NCBI GenBank assembly: GCA_017415515.1
Contig: JAFQGI010000033.1
Span: 30,492-94,491 of the forward strand
Direction: 5' to 3'
Origin: Clostridia bacterium
Lineage (GTDB): Bacteria; Bacillota; Clostridia; Oscillospirales; Acutalibacteraceae
Length of the DNA: 64,000 nt
Part shown: piece by piece, positions 1 to 8,340 of the stretch
Position numbering within the stretch: the first letter of the stretch is position 1
Layout: the number at the start of each line of letters is the position of its first letter
The notes under the pieces: model-generated
Database searches by the model: none
What the model was told of the DNA's origin: nothing
What the model saw: the letters and a program-made list of their open reading frames with translations, nothing else
Translations under genes and position numbers: made by a program

Positions 1-69
1 CAGCAGCATGGTGACTGCCAACACCAACGCCAGCAAACTGAAGATGCGGCTGGTTTTTGCGTGTTTCAT
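1..69 (-). CDS. Secreted protein, N-terminal fragment (cut by window edge)
   Basis: Only the first 23 codons are inside the window. They read as a signal peptide: MKHAKTSR followed by a hydrophobic stretch (IFSLLALVLAVTMLL). The ATG at 69 is preceded by an AGGAGGA ribosome site at 6-7 bases, which fixes the start. A strong promoter lies about 220 bases upstream. The mature protein is not visible, so its function is unknown. The neighbouring secreted carbohydrate genes make an extracellular or sugar-binding role possible, but that is inference. Confidence 0.6.
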   Translation of the reverse strand, partial: MKHAKTSRIFSLLALVLAVTMLL

Positions 70-280
70 GATTTATTCCTCCTAAAAAATTTAGTGACAA
101 AGTGATAGGGTTTACGCGTGGGACGGCCACCCCCTGATTGCCCGAATTTCACCTCCGAAAACAAGAATTTATGTAGGCGTAGAAATCGGTCGAATGGGAC
201 CGTTTCGACAGGCCGCGCTGTCACTCGCGGCGGCATCGCAGCCTGCGTAGGGCACACGTACCCACAGTTACGCTATTCTG
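70..280 (-). other. Long 5' leader of the first gene
   Basis: About 210 bases lie between the predicted transcription start (near 281) and the ATG at 69. The leader is more GC-rich than the promoter and contains several short self-complementary stretches, but I recognise no riboswitch class. A 63-codon reading frame inside it has no ribosome site and no family resemblance. Confidence 0.3.
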
Positions 281-287
281 CATAATC

Positions 288-316
288 ATTGTATCACAAA
301 GCACAAAAATTGGCAA
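288..316 (-). promoter_or_regulatory. SigA-type promoter of the first gene
   Basis: On the minus strand TTGCCA (311-316) and TACAAT (288-293) are separated by 17 bases. The -35 box sits on the edge of a perfect inverted repeat (305-347), so a repressor bound there would block polymerase. Confidence 0.6.
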
Positions 317-347
317 TACAATATATATGTATTTAATGCCAATTTTT
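305..347. promoter_or_regulatory. Palindrome overlapping the -35 box (candidate operator)
   Basis: Arms AAAAATTGGCA (305-315) and TGCCAATTTTT (337-347) are perfect reverse complements around a 21-base AT-rich spacer that is itself nearly palindromic. The position over the -35 element suggests a dimeric repressor site. The binding protein is not identifiable from this window. Confidence 0.4.
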
Positions 348-371
348 CATTGTCTTTCCTGTTCATTTCGC

Positions 372-410
372 TAAAAAAAAAGCCGTGGCAAAACCGCCAC
401 GGCTTTTTTA
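372..410 (-). terminator. Intrinsic terminator downstream of lgt
   Basis: GCCGTGGC/GCCACGGC hairpin flanked by A and T runs on both sides. It is placed directly after the lgt stop codon and could act in both directions. Confidence 0.8.
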
Positions 411-429
411 GTAAATACCGGTATTCAAA

Positions 430-1224
430 TCATTTGCGAATTCCTTTTAATGCGGGCAACGAGGGCTCCTCCCCCACCGCCGCGGCACTCTCCTTTTTGT
501 GAACGCGCCACAGCAGCAGGCCGCCCACGGCGGCCATCGCCAGCATATGGAAATGAATGTCGGAAATGCGCCAGAACAGCCAATCCGCATAGGTGCTCTC
601 GCGGGTCATCTCGGAGAAGAAACGACAGACGCCATAGAGCAGCAGGAAATAGGGCAAATTCTTGCCGTCGGGGACGTATCCCTTGCGGCAAATGCGCACA
701 ATGATGAAAATAAGAATGGCGAGGGTGAACAAGCTCTCTACGATACAGACGGGGAACTGATTGGCGCCGGTATGAAAGCTGTATACACCCCAATCGCAGG
801 CAAAGCCGTAGCAACACCCGCTGAACACACAGCCGGAACGACCGATGACGTGGTAGCCCAGCAGAGCCAGAGCCGTCAGGTCCCCGGCAAAGCCCACGGA
901 TGTGTTAAAGGTCTTGGCGCACAGCCACACCACCAGCGGGAGCAGAATAAAGCCCAACGCAAAATTGGAAACCTGCTCATACCGTTCGAAGGAGAAGCCC
1001 ACCCGATACCATACCGTTAAATATTGAGCGAATCCGGTGCAATAGTACGCAATAGCGGCAATGGCCACGCCTTTGAGAGCCTCCAAAGGCTTTGTTTTCA
1101 TCCGAACGAGGTAAAACACCACCGCCAACACCGCGATCACCATAGCAACCGTGCCGGTAAAATTATACAGTTCGTTGCCGCGATTCGGCGATATGGAGTG
1201 CAAAAAATCGTTGATAAAATTCAT
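430..1224 (-). CDS. lgt: Prolipoprotein diacylglyceryl transferase family membrane protein
   Basis: This is a 264-aa polytopic membrane protein of the Lgt family, which moves a diacylglyceryl group from phosphatidylglycerol onto the lipobox cysteine of prolipoproteins. Residues 128-140 (GRSGCVFSGCCYG) match the Lgt signature, and RFFSEMTRE (201-209) matches the conserved C-terminal arginine/glutamate helix. Several hydrophobic helices cover the remainder. The ATG at 1224 is chosen because GAGGAA lies 6-7 bases upstream; an in-frame extension to 1293 would run back into a terminator. It has its own short upstream region, separated from the next gene by that terminator. The usual HGG-type N-terminal motif is not obvious, so it could be a paralogue rather than the housekeeping enzyme. 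Confidence 0.75.
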   Translation of the reverse strand: MNFINDFLHSISPNRGNELYNFTGTVAMVIAVLAVVFYLVRMKTKPLEALKGVAIAAIAYYCTGFAQYLTVWYRVGFSFERYEQVSNFALGFILLPLVVWLCAKTFNTSVGFAGDLTALALLGYHVIGRSGCVFSGCCYGFACDWGVYSFHTGANQFPVCIVESLFTLAILIFIIVRICRKGYVPDGKNLPYFLLLYGVCRFFSEMTRESTYADWLFWRISDIHFHMLAMAAVGGLLLWRVHKKESAAAVGEEPSLPALKGIRK

Positions 1225-1269
1225 AGAATATTCCTCTTTCTGATAGATAGGGGGCGACCGAATGTTCAT

Positions 1270-1305
1270 AAAATATCCCGCGTGCAGGCGCACGCGGGAT
1301 ATTTT
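1270..1305 (-). terminator. Intrinsic terminator of the secreted glycan-protein pair
   Basis: A 15-bp stem (AAATATCCCGCGTGC and its complement) with a 4-base loop is followed on the minus strand by a T-rich run. It ends the 5205-1333 unit before lgt. Confidence 0.8.
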
Positions 1306-1332
1306 TAACGCATTATGCGGTCAACGAGGGGA

Positions 1333-3579
1333 TCACTCCCAGTCGCTGAAGGAGCCGTCATTGATATCCTTCTGTGCCTCGTAAGAGTCGCAGACGATAT
1401 CGCTGTAAACGGTGATCTGACGATCGTTGTACTCGAAGATGTAGTAGGGACGGGCGTAGATCAGCGTGCCGGTGTGGCTCTCGGGGATGTTGGTGATACG
1501 CACGGCGTAGCTGATGACACCGTTCAGCTCAATGGCATCGGTGTTATAGAACAACTTCTCGGCCACAACGTCGATGACGGTCAAATCCGACTGGACGTTG
1601 TCCAGTGTGAAGATGGAGGCGTTCTCGCCCACCGTCTCATCGTTGGTCATCACAGCGCCGGCCTTGATCAGCTTATACTCCACGCCGTCCTCAAAGGCAT
1701 AAACGGTACCATTGGTATAGTCGGCATAGAACTTGTTGGAAGCCGTATAATCATCCTGACGGGTGACGCCTTTGCTCTCCAGCTCGAACAGGAAAGCCAG
1801 ACCGTACAGACCGTTCTGAGTCTCCATGCGGCTCTCCTTCACCTCTTCCTCGTGACGGAGGGTGGGGAACACTTCCTCATCCGGCTCGGTGGAGATACCG
1901 TCGGAGGTCTTGAAGAAGCGGATGTCGTCCAGATACAGCTCCGCAGAAGCGTGGTCACGCAGGACGATACCGATGCGGTTGTAGTTACCGGTGGAGAAGG
2001 TGAAGGCATAGGTGTTCCAGTTGTTGCTGGCAGAGCCGAGGCTGGGGGTATGGAACACCTGAGGAGACTCGATGTTGTTGTCAATGAACATCAACTGGTT
2101 GCCCGCCGCCGCCACACGATAGTCGAAGGAAACGGTGTAGGAGGTGTTGGGCTCCACATATACCCACTTGATGTAGTTATACAGCTTGTCGGAGCCGGGG
2201 TTGGTGCCCTTGAAATGCAGGGCATTGCCGTGGACGGAGCTCTGAGGATCCTGCTGGAAGTTCAGGAAACCGTTGTTCCAGCCGGAGGTCTGAGACCAGA
2301 AATCCACGGCGTTCTGACCGGACATATTGCAGTCAGCGATCAGGTTGTTCTCGGACTCGCAGTATTTGTTGGTCACAGAGGTGCTGCTGACGGACAGGGT
2401 GCCCTTCTGGTTACCCTCGTACTTGACGCCGTTGGTCAGCAGGTGGACGGAGATATCGTCCACGTACATGGTGGACTCCAAACCGTACATACCGATGTTG
2501 ACGTTGGAGTTGGCGGCGCCCACATAGAAAGTGACGGAGCGCAGGTGCCAGTTATCGTCCGTAGCAGTGGAACGAATCTGAATCTCATCGGTGGAATAGT
2601 GACCGTAGTAATCCGTATCACTATAAGTCAGGAACTTGCCGGTATCGCGGTCGATGACACCGATACTGGCCTTACCCTTATTGGTGGAAGACAGATGGGG
2701 CGTACGCACCCAAGCGGAGAAGACGTACTCACCGGCGGTGGGACAGGTGATCTCAAACATAGACCAAGTGGTGGGAGCCACGTTACCGCGATAATAATAC
2801 AGATACTTGCTGCCGGAGTGAGCGATGGAGGCATCCTCCTTCACCTGCACGCCGTTGGCCAAGAAAGCGGTGGTGTTCCACTGGGCGTTGGTGGTGGACT
2901 CGAAGCCGGGCTGCACGATGATATTGTTGGCATCGCTGTTGGGACGGTTCTTGTCGGTGGCAAAAGAAACCAAAGAGGGGGCGGCATGGGTGCCGGTATC
3001 GCCGGCGTTCACCACGGTCAGAGCAATATCGTCCAGACCACAGTCACCATCGCCAACGCCGGTACCGAAGAAGCGGATCTTCAGATATTTGTTGGAGCCG
3101 GTATTGACCGTGTAGGAGACCTGCGTCCAGCTGGTGCCACCGGGGTTGACCGTCGCCTTAGACACCAGAGAGGTGGTATCCGCCGCAGCAGTGGTGCCCA
3201 GATCCAGAGAGTAGGTGAAGCAAGCCACGTAGTCGCAGTCGGTCTTGACAGACTTAACGTAGAAAGAGAAGGTATACTGAGCGTTGGTGTTAACGGGAAC
3301 CACCTGAGTCAGGAAGTTGTTGCCGTTATGGCTGCTATCCTTGGACAGACGGCAACCGTAAGAACCGGAACGCTTGTAAGACGAGGAGTTGGTGATGGTA
3401 ACACCGTAGGCAGACGGATCCCAGTTGGAAGCGTCACCGGTCTCGAAACCGCCGTTGGTGACCACACCGGCCTCGGCCGCCTCTACGGGAGCCGACTCAA
3501 AAGACAGGAAAGAGGGCAACGTCACCGCTACCATCAGGATAGCCAGGAGGACGGCGCTAACTTTTCTAAAATGTTTCAT
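1333..3579 (-). CDS. Secreted multi-module carbohydrate-binding protein
   Basis: This 748-aa exported protein has a signal peptide (MKHFRKVSAVLLAILMVAV..., cleaved near residue 35). At least three beta-sandwich modules of the CBM4/9/22 kind follow, at roughly 40-190 (start GGFETGDASNW), 220-380 (PGFESTTNAQW) and 405-560. Each has the usual pattern of an N-terminal GFE-like turn followed by aromatic strands. A C-terminal region (about 580-748) of mixed strands is not recognised. No catalytic motif is visible, so a glycan-binding or scaffold role is likely. The ATG at 3579 has AAGGAGGA about 10 bases upstream; a TTG two codons earlier is less likely. It lies 21 bases after the secreted glycosidase gene and is probably co-transcribed with it. 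Confidence 0.65.
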   Translation of the reverse strand: MKHFRKVSAVLLAILMVAVTLPSFLSFESAPVEAAEAGVVTNGGFETGDASNWDPSAYGVTITNSSSYKRSGSYGCRLSKDSSHNGNNFLTQVVPVNTNAQYTFSFYVKSVKTDCDYVACFTYSLDLGTTAAADTTSLVSKATVNPGGTSWTQVSYTVNTGSNKYLKIRFFGTGVGDGDCGLDDIALTVVNAGDTGTHAAPSLVSFATDKNRPNSDANNIIVQPGFESTTNAQWNTTAFLANGVQVKEDASIAHSGSKYLYYYRGNVAPTTWSMFEITCPTAGEYVFSAWVRTPHLSSTNKGKASIGVIDRDTGKFLTYSDTDYYGHYSTDEIQIRSTATDDNWHLRSVTFYVGAANSNVNIGMYGLESTMYVDDISVHLLTNGVKYEGNQKGTLSVSSTSVTNKYCESENNLIADCNMSGQNAVDFWSQTSGWNNGFLNFQQDPQSSVHGNALHFKGTNPGSDKLYNYIKWVYVEPNTSYTVSFDYRVAAAGNQLMFIDNNIESPQVFHTPSLGSASNNWNTYAFTFSTGNYNRIGIVLRDHASAELYLDDIRFFKTSDGISTEPDEEVFPTLRHEEEVKESRMETQNGLYGLAFLFELESKGVTRQDDYTASNKFYADYTNGTVYAFEDGVEYKLIKAGAVMTNDETVGENASIFTLDNVQSDLTVIDVVAEKLFYNTDAIELNGVISYAVRITNIPESHTGTLIYARPYYIFEYNDRQITVYSDIVCDSYEAQKDINDGSFSDWE

Positions 3580-3600
3580 AATCAAATGTCCTCCTTTCGA

Positions 3601-5205
3601 TTAATAAGTCCACACGTTGGTGTAGGACGTATAGCCGTTGGCGGTAACGCGATACTGCACGGAACCGCTGGAAACGGGGCTGGGATCGGTGAGGCAGGCG
3701 CGATGGCTGCCGGCGTTGGTGTCGTAGCTGGTGGTGCCGCTGACGGTGGTCCAGGTGACACCGCCGTCGATAGAACGCTCCACCGTGACGGTGGCGTTGT
3801 TCTCGGGACGGATGTAATAGATCTTACCGTTGCCGGAATAAGTACCCTTGCCGCCGACCATCGAGATGGAGGTGCCGCAATAGTACATAGCGGAGGGAGC
3901 GTTGGCAGATTTGCCCTGTTGTGCCATCGCCCAGTAATACGCCTTATAGCAACCCAGACGCAGGTCGTAGGGGTTGGTGCCGCCCTCGCGGATCATCTGG
4001 TTGCCGTTGGGGGCGGAGGCACCCGTCGACGAAAAGACCGGCTCGTAAGCCCACTGGAAGAAGCCGCTGTAGCCGGCGTCCAGATACGCCTCGCGCTTAG
4101 CGATCATGGTGGAGGACCAGGTGTCATCGGTGTAGGCACCGGAAGAACCGCCCATACCGTACTCGCCCGCCATCAAGGGACCGGTGGCCCAAGCGTTGGT
4201 CACGTTGGTGGAGGCGGTGGAGCCGGAGGAATACTGGTTACGGCCGGGCATATCCAGAATAGCATCGCCGAACATGGCGTACTGATCGGCGTTGTCGGCG
4301 CAGGTGGTGGGCATATCGGGCATCACCTGCTTGACCATCTTACCGATCTGGGAATGGAAATACATGGAGTCTTCCATAGTAACGCCGTACTGCTCGCGGT
4401 CGCCCTCGGCAAACTTATCGCCCAGTTCGGGGTCGTTGATCTCGTTGAAGGTCTCGTCGGCGATGCCGCACATCACCACCACGTCGCGGTACTCAGACAG
4501 CACCTGGCAGACGGGCTTGACGAAATTCTCGGCATAGGCGTCGGCGTATTCCTTGCAAGCCTTGACCTGATCAATCTTGTAGTGCATATCCAGATTGATG
4601 TAGTTGGGCACAGCGGAGGAGTGGAAATGGATATACCACACCACCGGCATCTGGGCACGGCGGCAGATCTCCAGGAACTTGCGGATATTCGTCAGATACT
4701 CACTCTTAACACCGGTGCACTCCCAGGTGTTCAGATCGTTCTGACGGCCTTCGCCCCAAGGGGAGCCGGCATAGGCCATAGCGTTGTAGCCCAACGCCTT
4801 CAGGTTGAAGATCTCCATCTCCAGCTGGGTGTTGTCGTATTGGTCGATACCGACCTGGTTCATGGCCTGCCAATAATCCTTGGTGGTGCCGTCGGAACCC
4901 AAGTAGCTGTCGTAATTCTCCAGGTCGTTGGCAGCCAAGCTGGAACCCAGCCAGGAGTGGGTCAGCCAGGGGATCCAAACACCCTCGATATAGCCGTCTA
5001 CCTCCAGGATATCCCAGGCGGTGACGATGCCGTCGTTTGCCACGCCGGTCTGGATCATACCGTTGTAGGAGTCGACGTCGTACTTCGCCAGGATGCCGTT
5101 GTCAGCAGAGCCGTTAGCGGAAACGGACACCACGCCACCGAAGGGGGTGACCATCAAAGCCACGACGCACAGCATGGGAAGCAGAATCTTAGTAAACTTA
5201 CGCAT
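3601..5205 (-). CDS. Secreted glycoside hydrolase-like protein, clan GH-A TIM barrel
   Basis: This is a 534-aa exported protein with a signal peptide ending near residue 30 (VSVSA). The middle looks like a (beta/alpha)8 glycosidase of clan GH-A: a candidate acid/base glutamate in MCGIADETFN (E251) and a candidate nucleophile in PLMAGEYGMGG (E348), about 97 residues apart. Aromatic clusters (WIPWLTHSWLG, WYIHFHSS) are typical of such clefts. The last ~80 residues form a small beta-sandwich. I cannot assign a GH number; a GH5-like mannanase or glucanase is a guess supported only by the GH130 phosphorylase and GH2 genes nearby. The ATG at 5205 follows a GAGGAAGAG ribosome site. It is the first gene of a two-gene unit with the CBM protein. 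Confidence 0.6.
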   Translation of the reverse strand: MRKFTKILLPMLCVVALMVTPFGGVVSVSANGSADNGILAKYDVDSYNGMIQTGVANDGIVTAWDILEVDGYIEGVWIPWLTHSWLGSSLAANDLENYDSYLGSDGTTKDYWQAMNQVGIDQYDNTQLEMEIFNLKALGYNAMAYAGSPWGEGRQNDLNTWECTGVKSEYLTNIRKFLEICRRAQMPVVWYIHFHSSAVPNYINLDMHYKIDQVKACKEYADAYAENFVKPVCQVLSEYRDVVVMCGIADETFNEINDPELGDKFAEGDREQYGVTMEDSMYFHSQIGKMVKQVMPDMPTTCADNADQYAMFGDAILDMPGRNQYSSGSTASTNVTNAWATGPLMAGEYGMGGSSGAYTDDTWSSTMIAKREAYLDAGYSGFFQWAYEPVFSSTGASAPNGNQMIREGGTNPYDLRLGCYKAYYWAMAQQGKSANAPSAMYYCGTSISMVGGKGTYSGNGKIYYIRPENNATVTVERSIDGGVTWTTVSGTTSYDTNAGSHRACLTDPSPVSSGSVQYRVTANGYTSYTNVWTY

Positions 5206-5310
5206 GTGTTTCACTCTTCCTCTCGCAAATACAGAGCATCCGCTCTGTAAAATTAATGAATATGGTGTCAAAAGGGCATAGGTATGCCATTCCAACATTC
5301 ACACATATTT

Positions 5311-5339
5311 ACTATACCAAAAAGGTTGGGAAAATGCAA
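5311..5339 (-). promoter_or_regulatory. SigA-type promoter of the secreted glycosidase unit
   Basis: Minus strand TTGCAT (5334-5339), 17-base spacer, TATAGT (5311-5316). The ~100-base leader contains a small hairpin (ACAGAGC/GCTCTGT, 5231-5248) just above the ribosome site. Confidence 0.6.
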
Positions 5340-5424
5340 CCATTTTTTATATAATACAGAGAGCATTTTGTTCAAATTGTATGATGTCACAAGTTTTGAG
5401 AGTAATTTTTGGCAAAATGACCAA

Positions 5425-5453
5425 TATACAGGTTGGAACGGCGAGGGTATAAT
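5425..5453 (+). promoter_or_regulatory. Weak promoter of the MBL-fold gene
   Basis: A perfect TATAAT at 5448-5453 has only a weak -35 (TATACA, 5425-5430) at 17 bases. It is divergent from the glycosidase promoter. Confidence 0.4.
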
Positions 5454-5485
5454 GAGGAAAACCACGAAGGGAGGGAGCGTTGCCC

Positions 5486-6250
5486 ATGCGCATCACCGCA
5501 CTGGTAGAAAACACCGCAAATCACCCCCATGTCACCGCTGAACACGGCCTATCGCTATACATCGAAACGGCAGGAAAGCGCATTCTCTTCGACATGGGAC
5601 AAAGCAATCTCTTTTGGCGCAATGCAGAGGTGTTGGGCATCGACCTGAGCCGCGTGGATATCGCCGTGGTTTCCCACGGTCATTACGACCACGGCGGCGG
5701 GCTGGCAACCTTCTTAAACGGCAACGAAACGGCGCCTGTATACATCAGCCGTTATGCCTTTGAAGAGCACCGCAACCAAGCGGGCAAGGACATCGGCCTC
5801 TCCCCTGCCCTATCCGGCTGTGAACGGCTCGTTTTCACCGATGAAGCTTATGAAATCGCCGGGGGGATCGCGCTGTGTTCCTGCAACAAGCAAAGCCGAC
5901 ACCACCCCACCGACGACGGCGGAATGACCGCCGAGGGTGAGGCGGAGGACTTTCGTCACGAGCAGTATCTCCTCATAGAAGAAGGGGCCAAAAAGGTGCT
6001 CATCAGTGGCTGCTCTCACAAGGGCATTCTCAATGTAGCAGAGTGGTTCAAGCCCGATGTGCTGGTGGGGGGATTTCACCTCTTCAAACACCCTTGCAAT
6101 GCGGATTTGACGGCCATTGCGCGGCAGTTGGCGACGCATCACACGGACTACATCACCTGCCATTGCACTGGGGTGGAGCAGTACGAATGGATGCAAAAAA
6201 GCCTCCCTCGTCTGCGCTATTTGGCAACGGGTGAAACCATAGAAATATAA
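5486..6250 (+). CDS. Metallo-beta-lactamase-fold hydrolase
   Basis: A 254-aa cytoplasmic protein of the MBL superfamily. The metal-binding signature VVSHGHYDHGGGL (HxHxDH) is intact. Further ligands are likely in SGCSHKGI and the C-terminal CHCTGVEQY region. The layout resembles the group annotated as 7,8-dihydropterin-6-methyl-4-(beta-D-ribofuranosyl)aminobenzene 5'-phosphate synthase-like proteins; the substrate here is unknown. The ATG at 5486 is preceded by AAGGGAGGGAG at about 8 bases; a TTG two codons upstream is in frame but poorly placed. It appears monocistronic and ends at a bidirectional terminator. Confidence 0.75.
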   Translation: MRITALVENTANHPHVTAEHGLSLYIETAGKRILFDMGQSNLFWRNAEVLGIDLSRVDIAVVSHGHYDHGGGLATFLNGNETAPVYISRYAFEEHRNQAGKDIGLSPALSGCERLVFTDEAYEIAGGIALCSCNKQSRHHPTDDGGMTAEGEAEDFRHEQYLLIEEGAKKVLISGCSHKGILNVAEWFKPDVLVGGFHLFKHPCNADLTAIARQLATHHTDYITCHCTGVEQYEWMQKSLPRLRYLATGETIEI

Positions 6251-6251
6251 G

Positions 6252-6288
6252 AGAAACCGATGCACAAGGGTGCATCGGTTTTCTCTTT
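6252..6288. terminator. Bidirectional intrinsic terminator between convergent genes
   Basis: A 12-bp stem (AAACCGATGCAC / GTGCATCGGTTT) with a 4-base loop and a T run on the plus side. It separates the MBL gene from the convergent phosphoesterase. Confidence 0.8.
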
Positions 6289-7105
6289 ATTCTCCGATTG
6301 TGTAGAGGTGAACGTTGCCGGTGATGCCTTGGGAAACACCGTATTGGAACACGCCGCCGGCAATCTCGGTAACGCACTGAAAATGCAGATGTCCCGACAA
6401 CACCGCCACCACGGGAGCGGCGGAAACCAGCTCGCGAAAGCGGTCATTTTCGGGGGGGCAACCGTCAAAATCGTTCATGCGGAAATACTCGCCGCAACCA
6501 TAGACGGCGGCGTAGTTATCGGGGGTGAGCATCGGCACGTGAAGGGCGACAACGGTGGGCTTTCCCCCTGCCAAAAGAGCCTCCACCTGCGCCAATTGAG
6601 TGGGGGTGATGATGCGATCGGAGTTGTCCACACCCACCAGTTGCAAATCCCCCAGATCCACCACCGAAATCGGCTGTTTCATCATCGATAGAAGCAATCC
6701 GTCGGGGAGTTTTTTCGCCTGCTCGTGATTGCCGCACACCGCCACAAAAGGCACCCGAAGGGTGGCCAAACCCGCCTCGGTAGCACGGATGTCGGCGGGG
6801 GTGACATTATTCATAATGTCGCCGGTGATCACCGCACCATCGGCTGTGTTCGCCAACGCCAACAACCGAGAAAATTGCAGGCGACTGTCCGCCATTTGGG
6901 CCTCTCCCGTGGGGCATCCGTATTTCTCGGCAAAGAAGCGGCGGGTGTCCATCCAGCCTTGGGTGTCCCCTATCGCCTTTTCCCGTTCTTCGGGAGTGGA
7001 AAGGTCGTCATAGGCGGTCAAATGAACGTCGGAAAAGTGGCAAATCGTCTTCTTTTTTACCCCTTTAACAGGAATGTCATAGCGGGTAATCGTTAACGTA
7101 TCCAT
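6287..7105 (-). CDS. Calcineurin-like metallophosphoesterase
   Basis: A 272-aa protein with the ordered motifs of the metallophosphoesterase family: CHFSDVHL (DxH), TGDIMNN (GD), CGNHEQ (GNH), ALHVPM and SGHLHF (GHLH). These bind a two-metal centre that hydrolyses phosphomonoesters or diesters. No signal peptide is seen. The start at 7105 is set by GGGGGAGAGG just upstream; an in-frame extension to 7168 would run into the preceding gene. It lies 13 bases after the histidine phosphatase gene, so the two are probably one operon of phosphate-ester hydrolases. The substrate is unknown. Confidence 0.8.
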   Translation of the reverse strand: MDTLTITRYDIPVKGVKKKTICHFSDVHLTAYDDLSTPEEREKAIGDTQGWMDTRRFFAEKYGCPTGEAQMADSRLQFSRLLALANTADGAVITGDIMNNVTPADIRATEAGLATLRVPFVAVCGNHEQAKKLPDGLLLSMMKQPISVVDLGDLQLVGVDNSDRIITPTQLAQVEALLAGGKPTVVALHVPMLTPDNYAAVYGCGEYFRMNDFDGCPPENDRFRELVSAAPVVAVLSGHLHFQCVTEIAGGVFQYGVSQGITGNVHLYTIGE

Positions 7106-7118
7106 ATCCTCTCCCCCA

Positions 7119-7847
7119 TCAAAAGCGGCAACGATCGTCGTGATTATACCGCAGGGGCAAGCCCTCACGATACAGATGGGAATCGTTGGAGAGGGTCATT
7201 ACGCGAGGCACCACCACGCCATTTTTATCGGGGTGGAAATCAATGGCGGTGAAGCCGCTGTGGCACATATCAAAGCGGGTGGAAAAAATGGGATACGGAA
7301 TGTCCAATAAACAGCTCAAAAACACGGTGGAACAGCCTTGATGAGCAAACAGTGCCACCCGATCGTCATTGTCCCGCAACGGCTTGTAGGTGCCGGTATA
7401 GCGGTCGTGCTCATAGCCCAATTCCGCAAACAGCGCATCCACGCCCTCGTACATCTCGGCGATGCCGTGCTCAAAGGTGTACTGTGCCAATTTGGGGTGC
7501 TTGTACCACTCGTGGCCCATGGCGATCACCTCGGGATCGAGGAACAGAGGACGGACGTCCTTATGCCGCCAAGCCCAGTCCTGATCGGGGTGAGGCCACT
7601 CGCCGATCATAAAATCCTTGGCGATATTCGCCTCGTTACAGAACTCCAACTGTTGGATTTCCTTTCCCAATATATCGGCGGTCGGCTTGCCGGTCAGAAT
7701 GGCCCGGTTGGAGGTGGAGGCGTACACTTTTTTTACGCCGAACATACACAGGCGCTTGGCTAACGCCTCCGCCTGCCGCTCACCCAGAGGGGTCAAGCTG
7801 TCAGGATTGTAGATCGGATCGCCATGTCGAACATAGAAAAAAATCAT
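7119..7847 (-). CDS. Histidine phosphatase family protein (phosphoglycerate mutase-like)
   Basis: A 242-aa protein of the RHG superfamily. The phosphorylatable histidine lies in FYVRHGDPIY (R7-H8-G9), and a second catalytic histidine is likely in LFAHQGCST. A GAGGAATACAGT ribosome region precedes the ATG. It is a clear paralogue of the protein at 24858-25550: the first 20 residues share the RHGxPIYxPDSLTPLG pattern. It is the first gene of a two-gene unit with the metallophosphoesterase. The substrate cannot be told from sequence. Confidence 0.8.
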   Translation of the reverse strand: MIFFYVRHGDPIYNPDSLTPLGERQAEALAKRLCMFGVKKVYASTSNRAILTGKPTADILGKEIQQLEFCNEANIAKDFMIGEWPHPDQDWAWRHKDVRPLFLDPEVIAMGHEWYKHPKLAQYTFEHGIAEMYEGVDALFAELGYEHDRYTGTYKPLRDNDDRVALFAHQGCSTVFLSCLLDIPYPIFSTRFDMCHSGFTAIDFHPDKNGVVVPRVMTLSNDSHLYREGLPLRYNHDDRCRF

Positions 7848-8306
7848 ACTGTATTCCTCCTTTTCCTTTCCGCAAGATCATTGCCACCAGTATACCGCGT
7901 TTTTGAATGAACGGCACTATAAAATGTTCTTATTCTTATATCAAAATTTCATGATTTTTTCTGCCAACCACAAACCACCGGTTCAACCGGTGATTTGACT
8001 AACCCCTAAAAGGGGTTATTGCCGGCTCAGCCCCTAAAAGAGGCCACTGAACTTTATTATCGCATCAATCGCACTGCCACCCGTAAACGGGTTATAAGCG
8101 CAGCACCTTGTTCGGCTCCCTCTGACGAGGGTGCTGTCCGCGCGCCAGCGCGGACTGAGGGAGAGATAACGAAACTACCCCTCCGTCTTTTTGCCTACGG
8201 CAAAAATCCACCTCCCCTGACAAGGGGAGGCAAGGGATCGCTCCGCTCTTTTATCTTCCCCCGGTAGAACCGGGAGTTTATTTCCACGCCTTAAGGCGCC
8301 AATTAC
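7848..8306. repeat. Intergenic stretch with degenerate palindromic repeats
   Basis: No gene is seen. The left ~110 bases hold the promoter region of the histidine phosphatase gene. From about 7976 there are perfect short palindromes: CACCGGTT/AACCGGTG (7976-7992) and AACCCCT/AGGGGTT (8001-8017). Then come GC-rich hairpins near 8136-8156 and CCTCCCC..GGGGAGG (8211-8230). The last resembles the ends of the dispersed elements at 36.6, 45.5 and 46.7 kb, so this is probably a decayed copy. Confidence 0.4.
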
Positions 8307-8337
8307 AAAAAGCCCCTGCCAAAGCAGGGGCTTTTTG
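8307..8337 (-). terminator. Terminator of the carbohydrate operon
   Basis: AAAAAGCCCCTGC CAAA GCAGGGGCTTTTT hairpin immediately after the GH130 stop codon. This is the only strong intrinsic terminator I see between 24475 and this point. Confidence 0.85.
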
Positions 8338-8340
8338 CGA

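Noticed and set aside
66-257. A 63-codon frame in the leader of the first gene, considered as a leader peptide
   Set aside because: No ribosome site at its start, no amino acid bias typical of attenuator peptides, and it overlaps the real start codon.
1315-5250. A very long plus-strand open frame (about 1311 codons) opposite the two secreted-protein genes
   Set aside because: Composition is Gly/Val/Asp/His-rich without domain pattern, it has no ribosome site, and the minus-strand genes have signal peptides and family motifs. It is a shadow in GC-rich DNA.
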